Program-made: the position numbers and the translations under genes | Origin: Cytophagales bacterium | GTDB lineage: Bacteria; Bacteroidota; Bacteroidia; Cytophagales; Cyclobacteriaceae | DNA: 64,000 nt | Assembly: GCA_033344775.1 (NCBI GenBank) | Contig: JAWPMT010000005.1 | Span: 1,967,501-2,031,500 of the forward strand | Reading direction: 5' to 3' | Notes under the pieces: generated by a model | Seen by the model: only the letters and a program-made list of their open reading frames with translations | The model's database searches: none | What the model was told of the DNA's origin: nothing | Shown here: in pieces, positions 41,585 through 51,100 of the stretch | Numbering within the stretch: the first letter of the stretch is position 1 | How the letters are laid out: each line of letters begins with the position of its first letter

Positions 41585-43354
41585 ATGCTAAAGCATCTCT
41601 ACCGCCTACTATTCTGTCTGATCACTATTGGATCCGTAACGCAAGTACATGCGCAGGAATACGAAAGAAGTATCTCCATCAGTGAATGGATAGAGGAAAT
41701 GGCAAATCATAAAGACTCTACCTATATCCTCCAGAACACAGAAATCTACTACAACGAAAATGTAGACTCCCTCTACGCCTGGTGGCAACCCAGAACTCCA
41801 GCAGCGGATACGATCCCAAAGGATACCATACACATTCGTTCAAGAGTCATGCTATTCAACTGCAAACTGCCAGAGAATTCTACGGTAGTCATGAGCAACC
41901 TGATTTTTCATCGAAATGTGTCCCTTACTGCATGTCAGGGCGGCAGCCAAATGATCTTTTATAATGACATATTCCATGAAGGATTGGACATTCGAAAGTC
42001 CGATATGGGTACGCTTCAATTTCAATACAGTTCCATCCTGCACCGGATCATTATCGCCGAACTTCAAATTAACTTATTCTCCTTTAGCAATTGTAAGCTT
42101 TCAACCGAAGCCAAATTACCCAGTGTTCCATTTAACTATGGATTCGAAGTAGAAGACCAACCCTTTCAAATTCTCATCTATATCACTCAGAATGAAAACA
42201 AGATCAACACCTTCAATTTGAGTAATTGCGAAATATTGGAAACCGACGTTGATCCGGTGATTCAGTTCAACGGTGGTATTTATGACATCATGTACATCGA
42301 TGGCATCGAATTTAAAGAAACGATCATCGATTTCATCGAAGTTTCAGTCAAAGAAGTACTCGCTGTTCAGGATTGTATCTTCAACAAGCCTTTAGGTACC
42401 AATCAATTCAATTTCCCATTGAACAATACCTCTTTTTACTGGGATCAATTAAGCAATGCTGGGCTTGGCTTATACTATGATTATGCTCAACTGCCATTCA
42501 ACTCCCAGACAGATACACTAAGTGCTCAAATCTATGTTTTTAATGCGCTAAAAAGCATGTACAGTAAGTTTCATTCGATGTACCGGACCCAGGGTGATAT
42601 CGAATCTGCCAATGCTTCTTACGTGCAAATGAAAGACATGGAGACGCGGAAATATCAATATGGATATCTGCAAAACCCGGACCTTCAATCGCTGTTCAAC
42701 TGGCGCCTTAATCAATTTCTCAAGTACTTTTCAGCTTATGGCACCAGCCCGGTAAAGTCCCTCATTTTTTCTATGTGGACCATTCTCCTTTTTGCTGCCT
42801 TATATTTTTTCTTTCCCAGTGACTGGGATCAAATTGATCGAAAATTCCTGATCGGTCAACATCGAAAACTGATGGAATACTTCAAATCAGAGCAAAAACT
42901 AGAAGATTTCTATTCAGATGAACACAAAGAGCTCTTTCAAACCTTCGAGCACTACAAAAAGGAAATTCGTGAAAACAAGGGGCAGTTACCTGCTGTTGTG
43001 CTGGCAATGGGAAAGCCATTGTATCTGGCTGCCATGATCAAACATAAATTCCTCACATTTTTCTATCGACGGATTGAAATCTTAAAAGGTCGATGGGTAG
43101 ATCTAAGCTCAAAACGCAAAACTTATGTTGCTTTGGTGACTTTCTTCTCTCTTGCCGCCTATACGGTCTTTCTGATTGGAGTACGCACCTTGAATTCAGT
43201 CACCTTGAGTATCAATGTATTTTCGACGCTGGGCTTTGGCGCGATTCCCGTCCAGGGGATTACAAGATACATTACTATCATAGAAGGGTTTATTGGTTGG
43301 TTCTTATTGAGCATATTTAGTGTTTCCCTTATTGGTCAGGTGTTGCAGAGCTAG
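41585..43354 (+). CDS. Exported-domain protein with a C-terminal potassium-channel-like pore
   Basis: 589 residues from the ATG at 41585, where a signal peptide begins (LKHLYRLLFCLITIGSVTQV); an in-frame TTG at 41558 adds nine residues. Residues about 25-320 are a beta-rich exported domain with repeated Asn-Cys-type strands (FNCKLPENSTVVMSNLIFH, FSNCKL, LSNCEI), suggestive of a short beta-helix. Membrane segments follow at about 393-412, then a soluble charged stretch (about 415-505), and membrane segments at about 512-532 and 560-585. Between the last two is NVFSTLGFGAIPVQG, which resembles the P-loop and selectivity filter (TxGFG) of two-transmembrane ion channels, but the usual Asp after the filter is Ala. 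The role is inferred: an ion channel gated or scaffolded by an extracytoplasmic domain. Confidence 0.65.
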   Translation: MLKHLYRLLFCLITIGSVTQVHAQEYERSISISEWIEEMANHKDSTYILQNTEIYYNENVDSLYAWWQPRTPAADTIPKDTIHIRSRVMLFNCKLPENSTVVMSNLIFHRNVSLTACQGGSQMIFYNDIFHEGLDIRKSDMGTLQFQYSSILHRIIIAELQINLFSFSNCKLSTEAKLPSVPFNYGFEVEDQPFQILIYITQNENKINTFNLSNCEILETDVDPVIQFNGGIYDIMYIDGIEFKETIIDFIEVSVKEVLAVQDCIFNKPLGTNQFNFPLNNTSFYWDQLSNAGLGLYYDYAQLPFNSQTDTLSAQIYVFNALKSMYSKFHSMYRTQGDIESANASYVQMKDMETRKYQYGYLQNPDLQSLFNWRLNQFLKYFSAYGTSPVKSLIFSMWTILLFAALYFFFPSDWDQIDRKFLIGQHRKLMEYFKSEQKLEDFYSDEHKELFQTFEHYKKEIRENKGQLPAVVLAMGKPLYLAAMIKHKFLTFFYRRIEILKGRWVDLSSKRKTYVALVTFFSLAAYTVFLIGVRTLNSVTLSINVFSTLGFGAIPVQGITRYITIIEGFIGWFLLSIFSVSLIGQVLQS

Positions 43355-43456
43355 ATCCATCAATTCTGAACCAGATAAAAAGTCCACGAAATTGATCATA
43401 TTTACATCACTGTAACAATTGAAAGTTGATCACAAACGACTAATAATTTATTGATT

Positions 43457-43876
43457 ATGAGAAGCTTACTTTTTTGCCTGGTAATTATGGCAGCTACTTC
43501 AAGCTGTGATCTCTTCTTTAAAATTGAAGACACCACACATAAATTGATTGTCAAAAATGATTCAGACATAAGTTTTGACCTTCAATGGAGTGTTAACGGA
43601 GAAGATGACGCGAAGACATTACTTACCAGTGACAGAGGTTCAAGCTCCGGTTCGGTCAGATTCCTTTTTCAGGATGGTCACCATGAACAATTAACCGCTG
43701 ATGAAATCTATGACTTATTCGATGAATTAGTTTTAGTTGTAGAAAACCGGGATGGAACTAGTCAAGAAATTGAACTGAGGGCTTTACAAATAGAACCTTC
43801 CATTCAGTCCGATGGATTTATGATGGGTGAAGAACATTATTACACCTTTACCGTCATCAATGAGCATTTGAACTGA
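43457..43876 (+). CDS. Small lipoprotein of unknown function
   Basis: 139 residues from the ATG at 43457 (a TTG two codons earlier is less likely). The lipoprotein signal is RSLLFCLVIMAATSSC. The mature part is beta-rich and acidic (HKLIVKNDSDISFDLQW, VLVVENRDGTSQEIELRAL), resembling a small Ig-like or fimbrial-type fold. No named family is evident. Two tandem palindromes follow at 43900-43954. Confidence 0.65.
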   Translation: MRSLLFCLVIMAATSSCDLFFKIEDTTHKLIVKNDSDISFDLQWSVNGEDDAKTLLTSDRGSSSGSVRFLFQDGHHEQLTADEIYDLFDELVLVVENRDGTSQEIELRALQIEPSIQSDGFMMGEEHYYTFTVINEHLN

Positions 43877-43899
43877 TCTTTCAAATACAACTGTTCACT

Positions 43900-43954
43900 G
43901 ACTTCAGTTTGAAACTGAAGTCGATCAATAAGGTTTAAGTTTAAAACTTAAACC
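43900..43954. repeat. Two tandem 23-bp palindromes
   Basis: GACTTCAGTTT-G-AAACTGAAGTC (43900-43922) and GGTTTAAGTTT-A-AAACTTAAACC (43932-43954) each have perfect 11-bp arms around one base and lie 9 bases apart. They share the AGTTTnAAACT core. They could end transcription of the lipoprotein gene or bind a dimeric protein; a T-rich stretch follows at 43958-43967. Confidence 0.7.
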
Positions 43955-44073
43955 AATTTCCTTTTTTATCGATGATGAGTGACCTCTTGAGCCATCCTAG
44001 ATCCAGCTAACATAATTAGAAAGGAATTGACCCGAACTTAATCTTTCTATCGATTTACCACGAAATAGTCTGA

Positions 44074-45003
44074 ATGACGAAATATTCAAGTCGCTTGTTA
44101 GTTGCATCGATGGCAATAACTGCTATCACTAGTCTGTTAAGTTTCTTCTCGGGACCCAACTGGATATTGGATTTATTCAGTCATTTCAAATGGCAATACC
44201 TTCTGGCTCTGACCTGTGGGACAGTGATCCTTGCCTTTAAGAAAACGAAACTTTCATTGATCTTCCTCCCTTTCATTTTCATTCTTATAATGGAGATAGT
44301 TCCATTCTACTTCGGGGGAAATAAAAACATCAGCCTGACTAAAACAACAAAAATCATCTGCATCAACCTATTAAGCTCGAACATGGAATTCAAATTAGTT
44401 GAGAATTACATCAATCAAAACAACCCTGATATAATCCTCTTGCAAGAATTCAACACCATCTGGCAATCGCAGCTGGAACCGAAGCTGCAGGAATATCCAC
44501 ATCGATTGACAATACCGAGAAATGACAACTTCGGAATGGCACTTTACAGTAAAGGCAAAATCACAAACCTGAAAACATTAACATTTGGGGATTTAGACAT
44601 CCCTTCTATTCAAGGAGCGATTGAAATAGGGTCAGCCGTTGTTCAATTGATCGCTACACATCCCTTGCCTCCCGTAGGAGCAGATTATTTCCAACACCGG
44701 AATTCCCAATTGGCAGAGCTTGGTCTATATATCGCTGAATTAGATAGTGAAGTTATTTTAATTGGTGACCTGAATACCACTTCTTTTTCAACTCATTTCA
44801 AAAAGCTTACTTCAACTGCTAAACTTATTGATACAAGGCGCGGTTTTGGGGAGCTCACCACTTGGCCTACCTGGTTTAGTCCGGCCAGGACCACCCTGGA
44901 CCATTGCCTTATATCAGCAGGGCTTTCAGTGAAATCTAGAAAAGTTGGAGAAAATATCGGATCGGATCACTTACCGATCTCCGTGGAAATTGGTGTGGAA
45001 TGA
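44074..45003 (+). CDS. Membrane-anchored endonuclease/exonuclease/phosphatase (EEP) family protein
   Basis: 309 residues. Three membrane segments (about 8-26, 40-56, 62-83) precede an EEP catalytic domain facing the outside. Its motifs are ICINLLSSNMEF, the metal Glu in ILLQEFN, IATHPLPP, the Asp/Asn pair in LIGDLNTTSFS, and the final Asp-His in IGSDHLPISVEI. Such proteins cut phosphodiesters in nucleic acids, lipids or sugar phosphates. The family is broad and the substrate is not predictable here. It is a single gene. Confidence 0.87.
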   Translation: MTKYSSRLLVASMAITAITSLLSFFSGPNWILDLFSHFKWQYLLALTCGTVILAFKKTKLSLIFLPFIFILIMEIVPFYFGGNKNISLTKTTKIICINLLSSNMEFKLVENYINQNNPDIILLQEFNTIWQSQLEPKLQEYPHRLTIPRNDNFGMALYSKGKITNLKTLTFGDLDIPSIQGAIEIGSAVVQLIATHPLPPVGADYFQHRNSQLAELGLYIAELDSEVILIGDLNTTSFSTHFKKLTSTAKLIDTRRGFGELTTWPTWFSPARTTLDHCLISAGLSVKSRKVGENIGSDHLPISVEIGVE

Positions 45004-45056
45004 GTTCCCATATGTATTGGCCTCTCGTCGTTTTCGTGTGAAACTTTCACTGACTC

Positions 45057-45080
45057 AGATCAGGTTGACTTTTCGAGACC
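45057..45080 (-). repeat. Short dispersed repeat, partner of 34568
   Basis: CAGGTTGACTTTTCGAGACC is an imperfect reverse complement of the block at 34568-34592. It lies between the EEP gene and the 3' end of the DUF3179 gene. Confidence 0.4.
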
Positions 45081-46145
45081 TTAACTGCCTTCAAAAATCT
45101 CTACATCGGCATTAAATGCTACCCAGGCAAAGTAGAAGCCAATGTAACCAGGAGCAGGCAATAAGGATACTGCAGCATCTGGGCCGGATACTGCTTCGCC
45201 AAAGAGGTTCCATTCGTTACCGAACTGATCTCGGGCGACTACACCATTTTCTCCATCGATTGATTCCAGTGTGAGCGTTTCATTATTCAACGCTCTGGCT
45301 AAGTACGCATTGGCAAATCCTTGCGTTTGATTCCCAAAGATGATCAGGTCCTGACCATCGAGATTATCCAAGACAATATTCGTTTCTTCAAACAAACTCA
45401 ACTGATAGACTCGGGTGATGCCCCCAGCCTGTACACCTAAAACACGCTCCTTGGCAAAAATTCGATCATCACTACGATCTACGGGAAACAGGGTATTATT
45501 GGTCGACAAATAGCTCCCATAAGGATACAACCCATAAGTTCGATTGAACCCTGTACTTCGGGTCAATACGCGGCCATTGGGAAACGCTTCCTTAAATGCC
45601 GCAAAAGTCATTTCGGAAACGGGATATTGTGCGATAGCCTGATTGATTAGTTGGCCACTTACGCTTTCATTGAGCATCTGACTCCAGTAGCTATCGGTCA
45701 CTCGATCGTAAGGAATCAAATTACTATTATACAGCAAGCCGGACACGCCAAAGGTGGTCACTGTTTCATTAATGGTCCGATCCCACCCAATCGCGGTACC
45801 CGTCAAGGGGCAATAGGTCAGCGCAAGTTTCAATCCAGTAGTAAAATCATCATTAACAATTTCATGCCAATCCAGGATGTTATGAGCATAAGCCTTCACC
45901 TCATCCCCTACTTTCACCACAACGACGAGATCACCATCCGGAATATTGTTATCCTGACTGGCAATGTCGCCAAAGGAAGGGCTATCAATGGAAGGTATAC
46001 CATCTTTTCCCGGACCGCCATCAAAAACCGCTGTTGCAGGAATGGCCCATTCTCTGTTAGACTCCACCTCATCCTCGCACGCACTTATTGCCATCAGACC
46101 TAAGGCCAACACCATCCCATTTATTCTTCCTGCTTTCTTCATTTT
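45081..46145 (-). CDS. DUF3179-domain lipoprotein
   Basis: 354 residues from the ATG at 46145, giving a lipoprotein signal (MVLALGLMAISAC); a start at 46160 adds five residues. The DUF3179 pattern is clear: ILDWHEIVND, LTYCPLTGTAIGWDR (a conserved Cys-Pro-Leu-Thr) and GVSGLLYNSNLIPYDR, then DSYWSQML and FPNGRVL. The biochemical role of this family is unknown. It is on the same strand as the sulfatase and the Sus-type genes, 211 bases downstream, so it may belong to the locus or be independent. Confidence 0.9.
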   Translation of the reverse strand, partial: KMKKAGRINGMVLALGLMAISACEDEVESNREWAIPATAVFDGGPGKDGIPSIDSPSFGDIASQDNNIPDGDLVVVVKVGDEVKAYAHNILDWHEIVNDDFTTGLKLALTYCPLTGTAIGWDRTINETVTTFGVSGLLYNSNLIPYDRVTDSYWSQMLNESVSGQLINQAIAQYPVSEMTFAAFKEAFPNGRVLTRSTGFNRTYGLYPYGSYLSTNNTLFPVDRSDDRIFAKERVLGVQAGGITRVYQLSLFEETNIVLDNLDGQDLIIFGNQTQGFANAYLARALNNETLTLESIDGENGVVARDQFGNEWNLFGEAVSGPDAAVSLLPAPGYIGFYFAWVAFNADVEIFEGS

Positions 46146-46356
46146 GTCTGGATTTAGCATTTCTACTTTGCCCCTATTTTGAAGTCAAACTGAGGCTCTC
46201 GAAGTGTACTTCAGTTCACCTCTATCTCCTCCGGAGAGGAGAATCAAGGTGTCTTTTTAAATCAACTTTTAAAAGTTACTAGTGAAGGAACAGCCAGGGT
46301 TGGTTAAGGATGATGGGAACTGAACGAAATGTCAGCGGGATTTCATTTTAATGCCC

Positions 46357-48186
46357 TCAATAAAAAGAAATGTCAACTGCCTTACTTGGCCGGTAGCCTA
46401 TTCGATCCGCTATGACCCGAATCTTCATCTCCTGTTGAATGGAAAAAGGTGCGACATAAATCTGCCAGGCAGTAGGCCATTCACCCGCATCATTCGTAAT
46501 CTGATAGCCAATGGAAGCACCATCAGTAACGCACGCAAGTGACACTTGATCAGCATCTATGCTCCAGGTTGGATCGGCAGTTACAGGTTGTTTTTTCGAA
46601 GGCCAGATGCTTTCTAACAAGTCTTCTTCGGGCATCAGCCCTCGATCATTGATCGATGATACAAATTGATCGTTTACTAATCGTAATTCTTCCAACTTTT
46701 CCTTATACTCCGGCAATTGTGCCAGATCATTGACTTCATGCGGATCCGCAATCACATCGAATAACTGTTCTTCGGGTCGACTATCAGCAAACCAAAGCTT
46801 TTGGAGCTCGGTGAACTGACCTTGATCTCTTAAACGATACAATTCTTGCATGATGTCCATTTGATCCCGATAGGCGACCTGCAGAAACATCGGCTCTTCA
46901 GGTTGATAGTGTCGGATGTACTTGTACTGACCATCCCGAACGGCCCTGCTTTGTTCGTATGAAGCATCAAATCGATCGGCAGCCGCAAAAACATGCGTTG
47001 GTTCTTCCTCTCGCAAGTATTGCCCAAGGAATGCCTTACCATCGAGATGGTCTGGTGGTGTTACACCAGCTATCGAAAGAGCAGTTGGGCCAAGGTCGAT
47101 AAAGCTCGTCATTCGAGCATCTCGTGAACCGGCACCAATGGCATTTGGAAACCGGACTATCAAAGGCACTTTAATCCCAGAATCGTGTAGTGATCGCTTT
47201 TGCCGGGGTAAGGGTCCTCCATGATCCGTGTACCACATGACGATCGTACTATCCAGCAATCCATCCGCCTCCAATTGATCAAGCACAGCTCCTATCTGGG
47301 CATCCATTTCCAGGATGTTGGAATACATCCTCCTCACATCTTGCTGTCCTATTTCTGTGTCTGGCAAATAGGGAGGAACTGGCATATCCAGGTCATTGGT
47401 AACCCAAAGTGAATCTTCTTTTTTAGCCCAAATACGTGACTCGTGCGTCACTCCAAAATTGAATACTGCGAAAAAAGGCTGACTTGGCTTCCTATTGCGC
47501 CAATGCGCCTGGCGACTACTTTCATCCCATGCAACATGGGTCCGAACGAATTGATAATCTTCCTTCGCATTGTTGGAGGTATAATATCCTGCTGCCCTTA
47601 GATACTCAGTAAACATCTTCACATCATCTTGGGGAGTTGCTTCGTATGGAATCAATCCTTTAGGAAGATATTGCCGGTAGGTTGCTATCGCCTCTTCTGA
47701 CGCCCTTCCCGCATACCAGGGCCCCGTGCGCATGTGATTACTTCCAATATGATTGGGATACATGCCCGTGATGATGGCGGACCTGGCAGGTGCACAAACC
47801 GGGGCAGGGGTGAAAAAATGATCATAACAGACACCTTCGGCAGCCAGCCGGTCTAGCGTAGGGGTTACAATAGTGGAGTCTCCAAATGCAGGAATGTTCC
47901 CACTCATGTCTTCCGCAACCAGCCACAAGATGTTGGGTTGGAAGTCCAGGGAGGGGTTGATGATTGATTGATTTTCTGCTAATTGCTCTTGTTCATGTCC
48001 GCAGCTAAGCAGAAAACAGCAGTAAGAAAGTAATAAAGCTCTTACACTATTTTGAATGATAAAGCCAGTGAGATCGTTGAGGAGATACCCTACGCGGGCC
48101 GCCGGCATTATTCTCAGCTTCCTTCGGAATTTAAGCTGAGAAAAACCTGATCGCTGGTCGCCGGCATGACGATCTATTCTATTCAT
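46357..48186 (-). CDS. S1-family sulfatase (lipoprotein) with a repeat-altered N-terminus
   Basis: 609 residues from the ATG at 48186. The formylglycine motif is Cys131-Ala-Pro-Ala-Arg (CAPAR) and metal residues are in LVAEDMSGN near 90. Other sulfatase segments are YTDHGGPLPRQKR and HDSGIKVPLIVRFP. The final 65 residues form a chitobiase-type domain (IRVIADRIGYRPSKAV). The lipoprotein signal (VRALLLSYCCFLLSC, Cys62) lies far from the first Met, because a 90-base repeat sits in frame behind the first codons. A start at Met27 (48108) within the repeat is also possible. The first Met is 3 bases from the upstream UnbV gene's stop, normal operon spacing. Confidence 0.92.
   Translation of the reverse strand: MNRIDRHAGDQRSGFSQLKFRRKLRIMPAARVGYLLNDLTGFIIQNSVRALLLSYCCFLLSCGHEQEQLAENQSIINPSLDFQPNILWLVAEDMSGNIPAFGDSTIVTPTLDRLAAEGVCYDHFFTPAPVCAPARSAIITGMYPNHIGSNHMRTGPWYAGRASEEAIATYRQYLPKGLIPYEATPQDDVKMFTEYLRAAGYYTSNNAKEDYQFVRTHVAWDESSRQAHWRNRKPSQPFFAVFNFGVTHESRIWAKKEDSLWVTNDLDMPVPPYLPDTEIGQQDVRRMYSNILEMDAQIGAVLDQLEADGLLDSTIVMWYTDHGGPLPRQKRSLHDSGIKVPLIVRFPNAIGAGSRDARMTSFIDLGPTALSIAGVTPPDHLDGKAFLGQYLREEEPTHVFAAADRFDASYEQSRAVRDGQYKYIRHYQPEEPMFLQVAYRDQMDIMQELYRLRDQGQFTELQKLWFADSRPEEQLFDVIADPHEVNDLAQLPEYKEKLEELRLVNDQFVSSINDRGLMPEEDLLESIWPSKKQPVTADPTWSIDADQVSLACVTDGASIGYQITNDAGEWPTAWQIYVAPFSIQQEMKIRVIADRIGYRPSKAVDISFY
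48082..48170 (-). repeat. Intergenic-type repeat, copy 2, inside the sulfatase reading frame
   Basis: On the minus strand the block runs from CATGCCGGCGACCAGCGATC through a hairpin (CTCAGCTT with AAGCTGAG, 12-base loop) to ATGCCGGCGG and GCGTAGGGTATCTCC. It shares its outline and both ends with the unit at 41344-41432. It is inserted between the first codons and the signal peptide of the sulfatase without breaking the frame. Confidence 0.55.
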
Positions 48187-48189
48187 TTC

Positions 48190-51100
48190 TTATCTCCCTG
48201 AGATCTCAAGTATTTCCAAAGGCCCGTTGTTACGAGCGGCGATCACAACTTCCTTCTCGCCAGTAGCAATTACTTCCATGTCTTTGACTTCACCATTGAT
48301 GTAAAAACCACTTTCCGAATAAGGGATCGCCTTAAAATTTCCAGCGCCATCACCCTCTAGAAAAGCACCGTAACTGGCATCATTTCGAGTAGTCTCTATC
48401 TCCGAAGTGTGCATATTTCCTGCAAGGATCATGTCCATGTTACCATCCCCATTAAAGTCCCCAGGAAGGATACTGTTGATGTTAGATATCTGCACCTCAT
48501 TGGGCAGCTTAGACATCTGGAAGGACTGACCTTGATCATTTTGCAGGTACATACTGGCAAAGGTGTAAGCCTTCAAATGGAGCGACGCATCCAAATCATC
48601 TTCTGTGTAAATATCAATCAAAGTGGCCTCCGCAAAGGAATTATAATCTTTGTATTTGTACTTGATTGCAGGGATTTGCTCGGAGGAACATTGACGTCCT
48701 CTCAAAGGGTATTGTGTACCATCCTGATAGTATCCAAGGACTATGTCCAGTGATCCGTTTTTATCATAGTCATTGGCATATACATCGAAAGATTGCTCTT
48801 CGGTAGCCTGGTATTTATAATTCAGTCCCAGATTTCCGGCAGCCAAGTCCATGTCACCATCTCCATCAAAATCCTCAGCTGCGATCGAGTACCACCAGCC
48901 TAACGTCTTTTCCAGACCTAATGATTCTGTCTGATCGATCAACACACCGTTGCCATCATTTTGAAATACGGTGATTGGCATCCATTCTCCCACCACAACT
49001 AAATCCAATGCTTGATCGCCATTGTAATCAATCCATTCGGCATCTGTCACCATACCTATGGAATCCAGTGCAGGACACACTGAAGCACCCACATTCGTGA
49101 ATTTCGCCACTCCTTTTTCCGATTCATTCCTTAGGATCAGGCTTGTAGCAGGTAAAGGATATTTTCGTGGAACGATCCTTCCTCCGACAAAGAGGTCCAT
49201 GTCTCCGTCTCCATCAAAATCTCCAGGCTTCACTTTCGATCCACTATTGGCTATGGCTGGAAGCGCCTCTCTCGCATAGGTATAGCTTCCTTGACCATCG
49301 TTGAGATAAAGCCGATCTTGATATCGTGCCGTTCCCACAGTCTCATTGCCTCCACTAACTACATATAAGTCCAAATCTCCATCTGCATCCGCATCGAATA
49401 AGGTTGCATCCAGGTCTTCCATGCTTCTATGCCCTTCCCAAGGACCTGTATTTGTACTAAACCCTCCGGATGACTGCTGAATCAATAAAGCGCCTGACTG
49501 GCCCGTGGCCCCTCCGACAAACACATCATCAAGTCCATCTCCATTGACATCTCCCCTGGCCAGACCAGGCCCGTTTCTGGAATACTGATGTGGAAGGAGC
49601 ACCTCATAATCATAGTCGTTAAAGGTGTTTTCACGGTGAACAAAATCAAGAGGTGTTTCTTTCGTCTTGTTCGTAAATGTCGTTGCAATCATGTCAGTCT
49701 TAGAAGAAGCATCCTGGGCATCTGAAATAGTGAGTTTCAAAAGCTGATCTCCCTTTACGGAAGTAAGGGTCTGAGAATTGCCTCCAGGCCAGGTCACTTC
49801 CAGTTTTTCAATGTTAGCAGTATTACCCAAACCAAAAGTCATCATAGGTGCTACAGAAGACTGGAATCCTCTCGTCATGGTCAGTTCCTGTACTTGTTTC
49901 TGACCGTCAGCAGTAATTTCAACCTTAGCGCCGAGTCCTAAAGGATTGTTTTCTGACCCTTCAAATTCCACCTGTAAGTAATGCTTTCCATTCTCCGTGG
50001 AAAGGTTCTTAAATACTGAAACAGGCTCGTCAATGTTATTGACAATCAGTTCCAAATCTCCATCATTATCCAGATCGGCATAACTCGCGCCATTGGAATA
50101 ACCAACATGGCTCAGCCCCCAATCGGCGGAAACATGCGTAAAGGTCAGGTCTCCATTGTTGCGATAAGCAAAGTTGTCCACTGGCTCTGCTGGGATGTTG
50201 ACAGCTAATTGCAATTCAGTACTTTCTTGCTTTTCCTGATAAGTCCGCGCATCCAGTCGATTGAAATAATCTTTATTGTTGATGTCTCTTCTGGTGCCAT
50301 TCGTAATGAATATATCTTTCCAACCGTCATTATCAAGGTCCGTCATTAACGCGGCCCAACTCCAGTCCGTCAGAGCAATTCCTGACAAACGTGATACGTC
50401 TCCGAAATGTGGCAGGCCATCATCCGCTACACCTCCATTCAATTGCAAGGCATTTTGCATGTATTGGTAGCCCAAGTCCAATCCTACGATTTCCCAGAAC
50501 CCCGGAATGTCCATACTCGCCATATTGGCTTTATTTCTTCGATTATCCTCGGGAGTCATATCCAACTGGAGTAAATCGATCAGTCCATCATTGTTGAAAT
50601 CTGCTGCATCTGTGCCCATCCCAAAAAAGGCGGTATGATTGGTCACTTCCTGACTTCTATCTGTGAAGGTGCCATCTCCATTGTTGAAATAGAAATAATC
50701 GGGAGAAGCAAAATCATTGGAAACGTACAGGTCAGGCCAACCATCCTGATTGAAATCTGCAGTTGTCCCGCTAAGTGATAAACCGAAATTCAATAAGCCC
50801 GCTTCCTCCGTGACATCTACAAATCCATCTCCTGTATTTTGATACAGTCGGTCAGAGTTTAGCGGGTCTTTCTTATCGATTGCAAATTTGTAGGCGTAGT
50901 TAGGTGTTTTGAAATGTGTGAATGGGTAATTGGCCACATACAGATCCACATCTCCATCCAGGTCGTAATCAAAGAAAGTGGCCTGGGTTGAGCTACCTTC
51001 ATCATCAATCCCATACTTGGCTGCTTCCTCGGAAAATGTGGGAACCCCGGCATCGTTCAAGCCTTGATTGATGTACAATAAATTTTTCTTCGTGGTGAAT

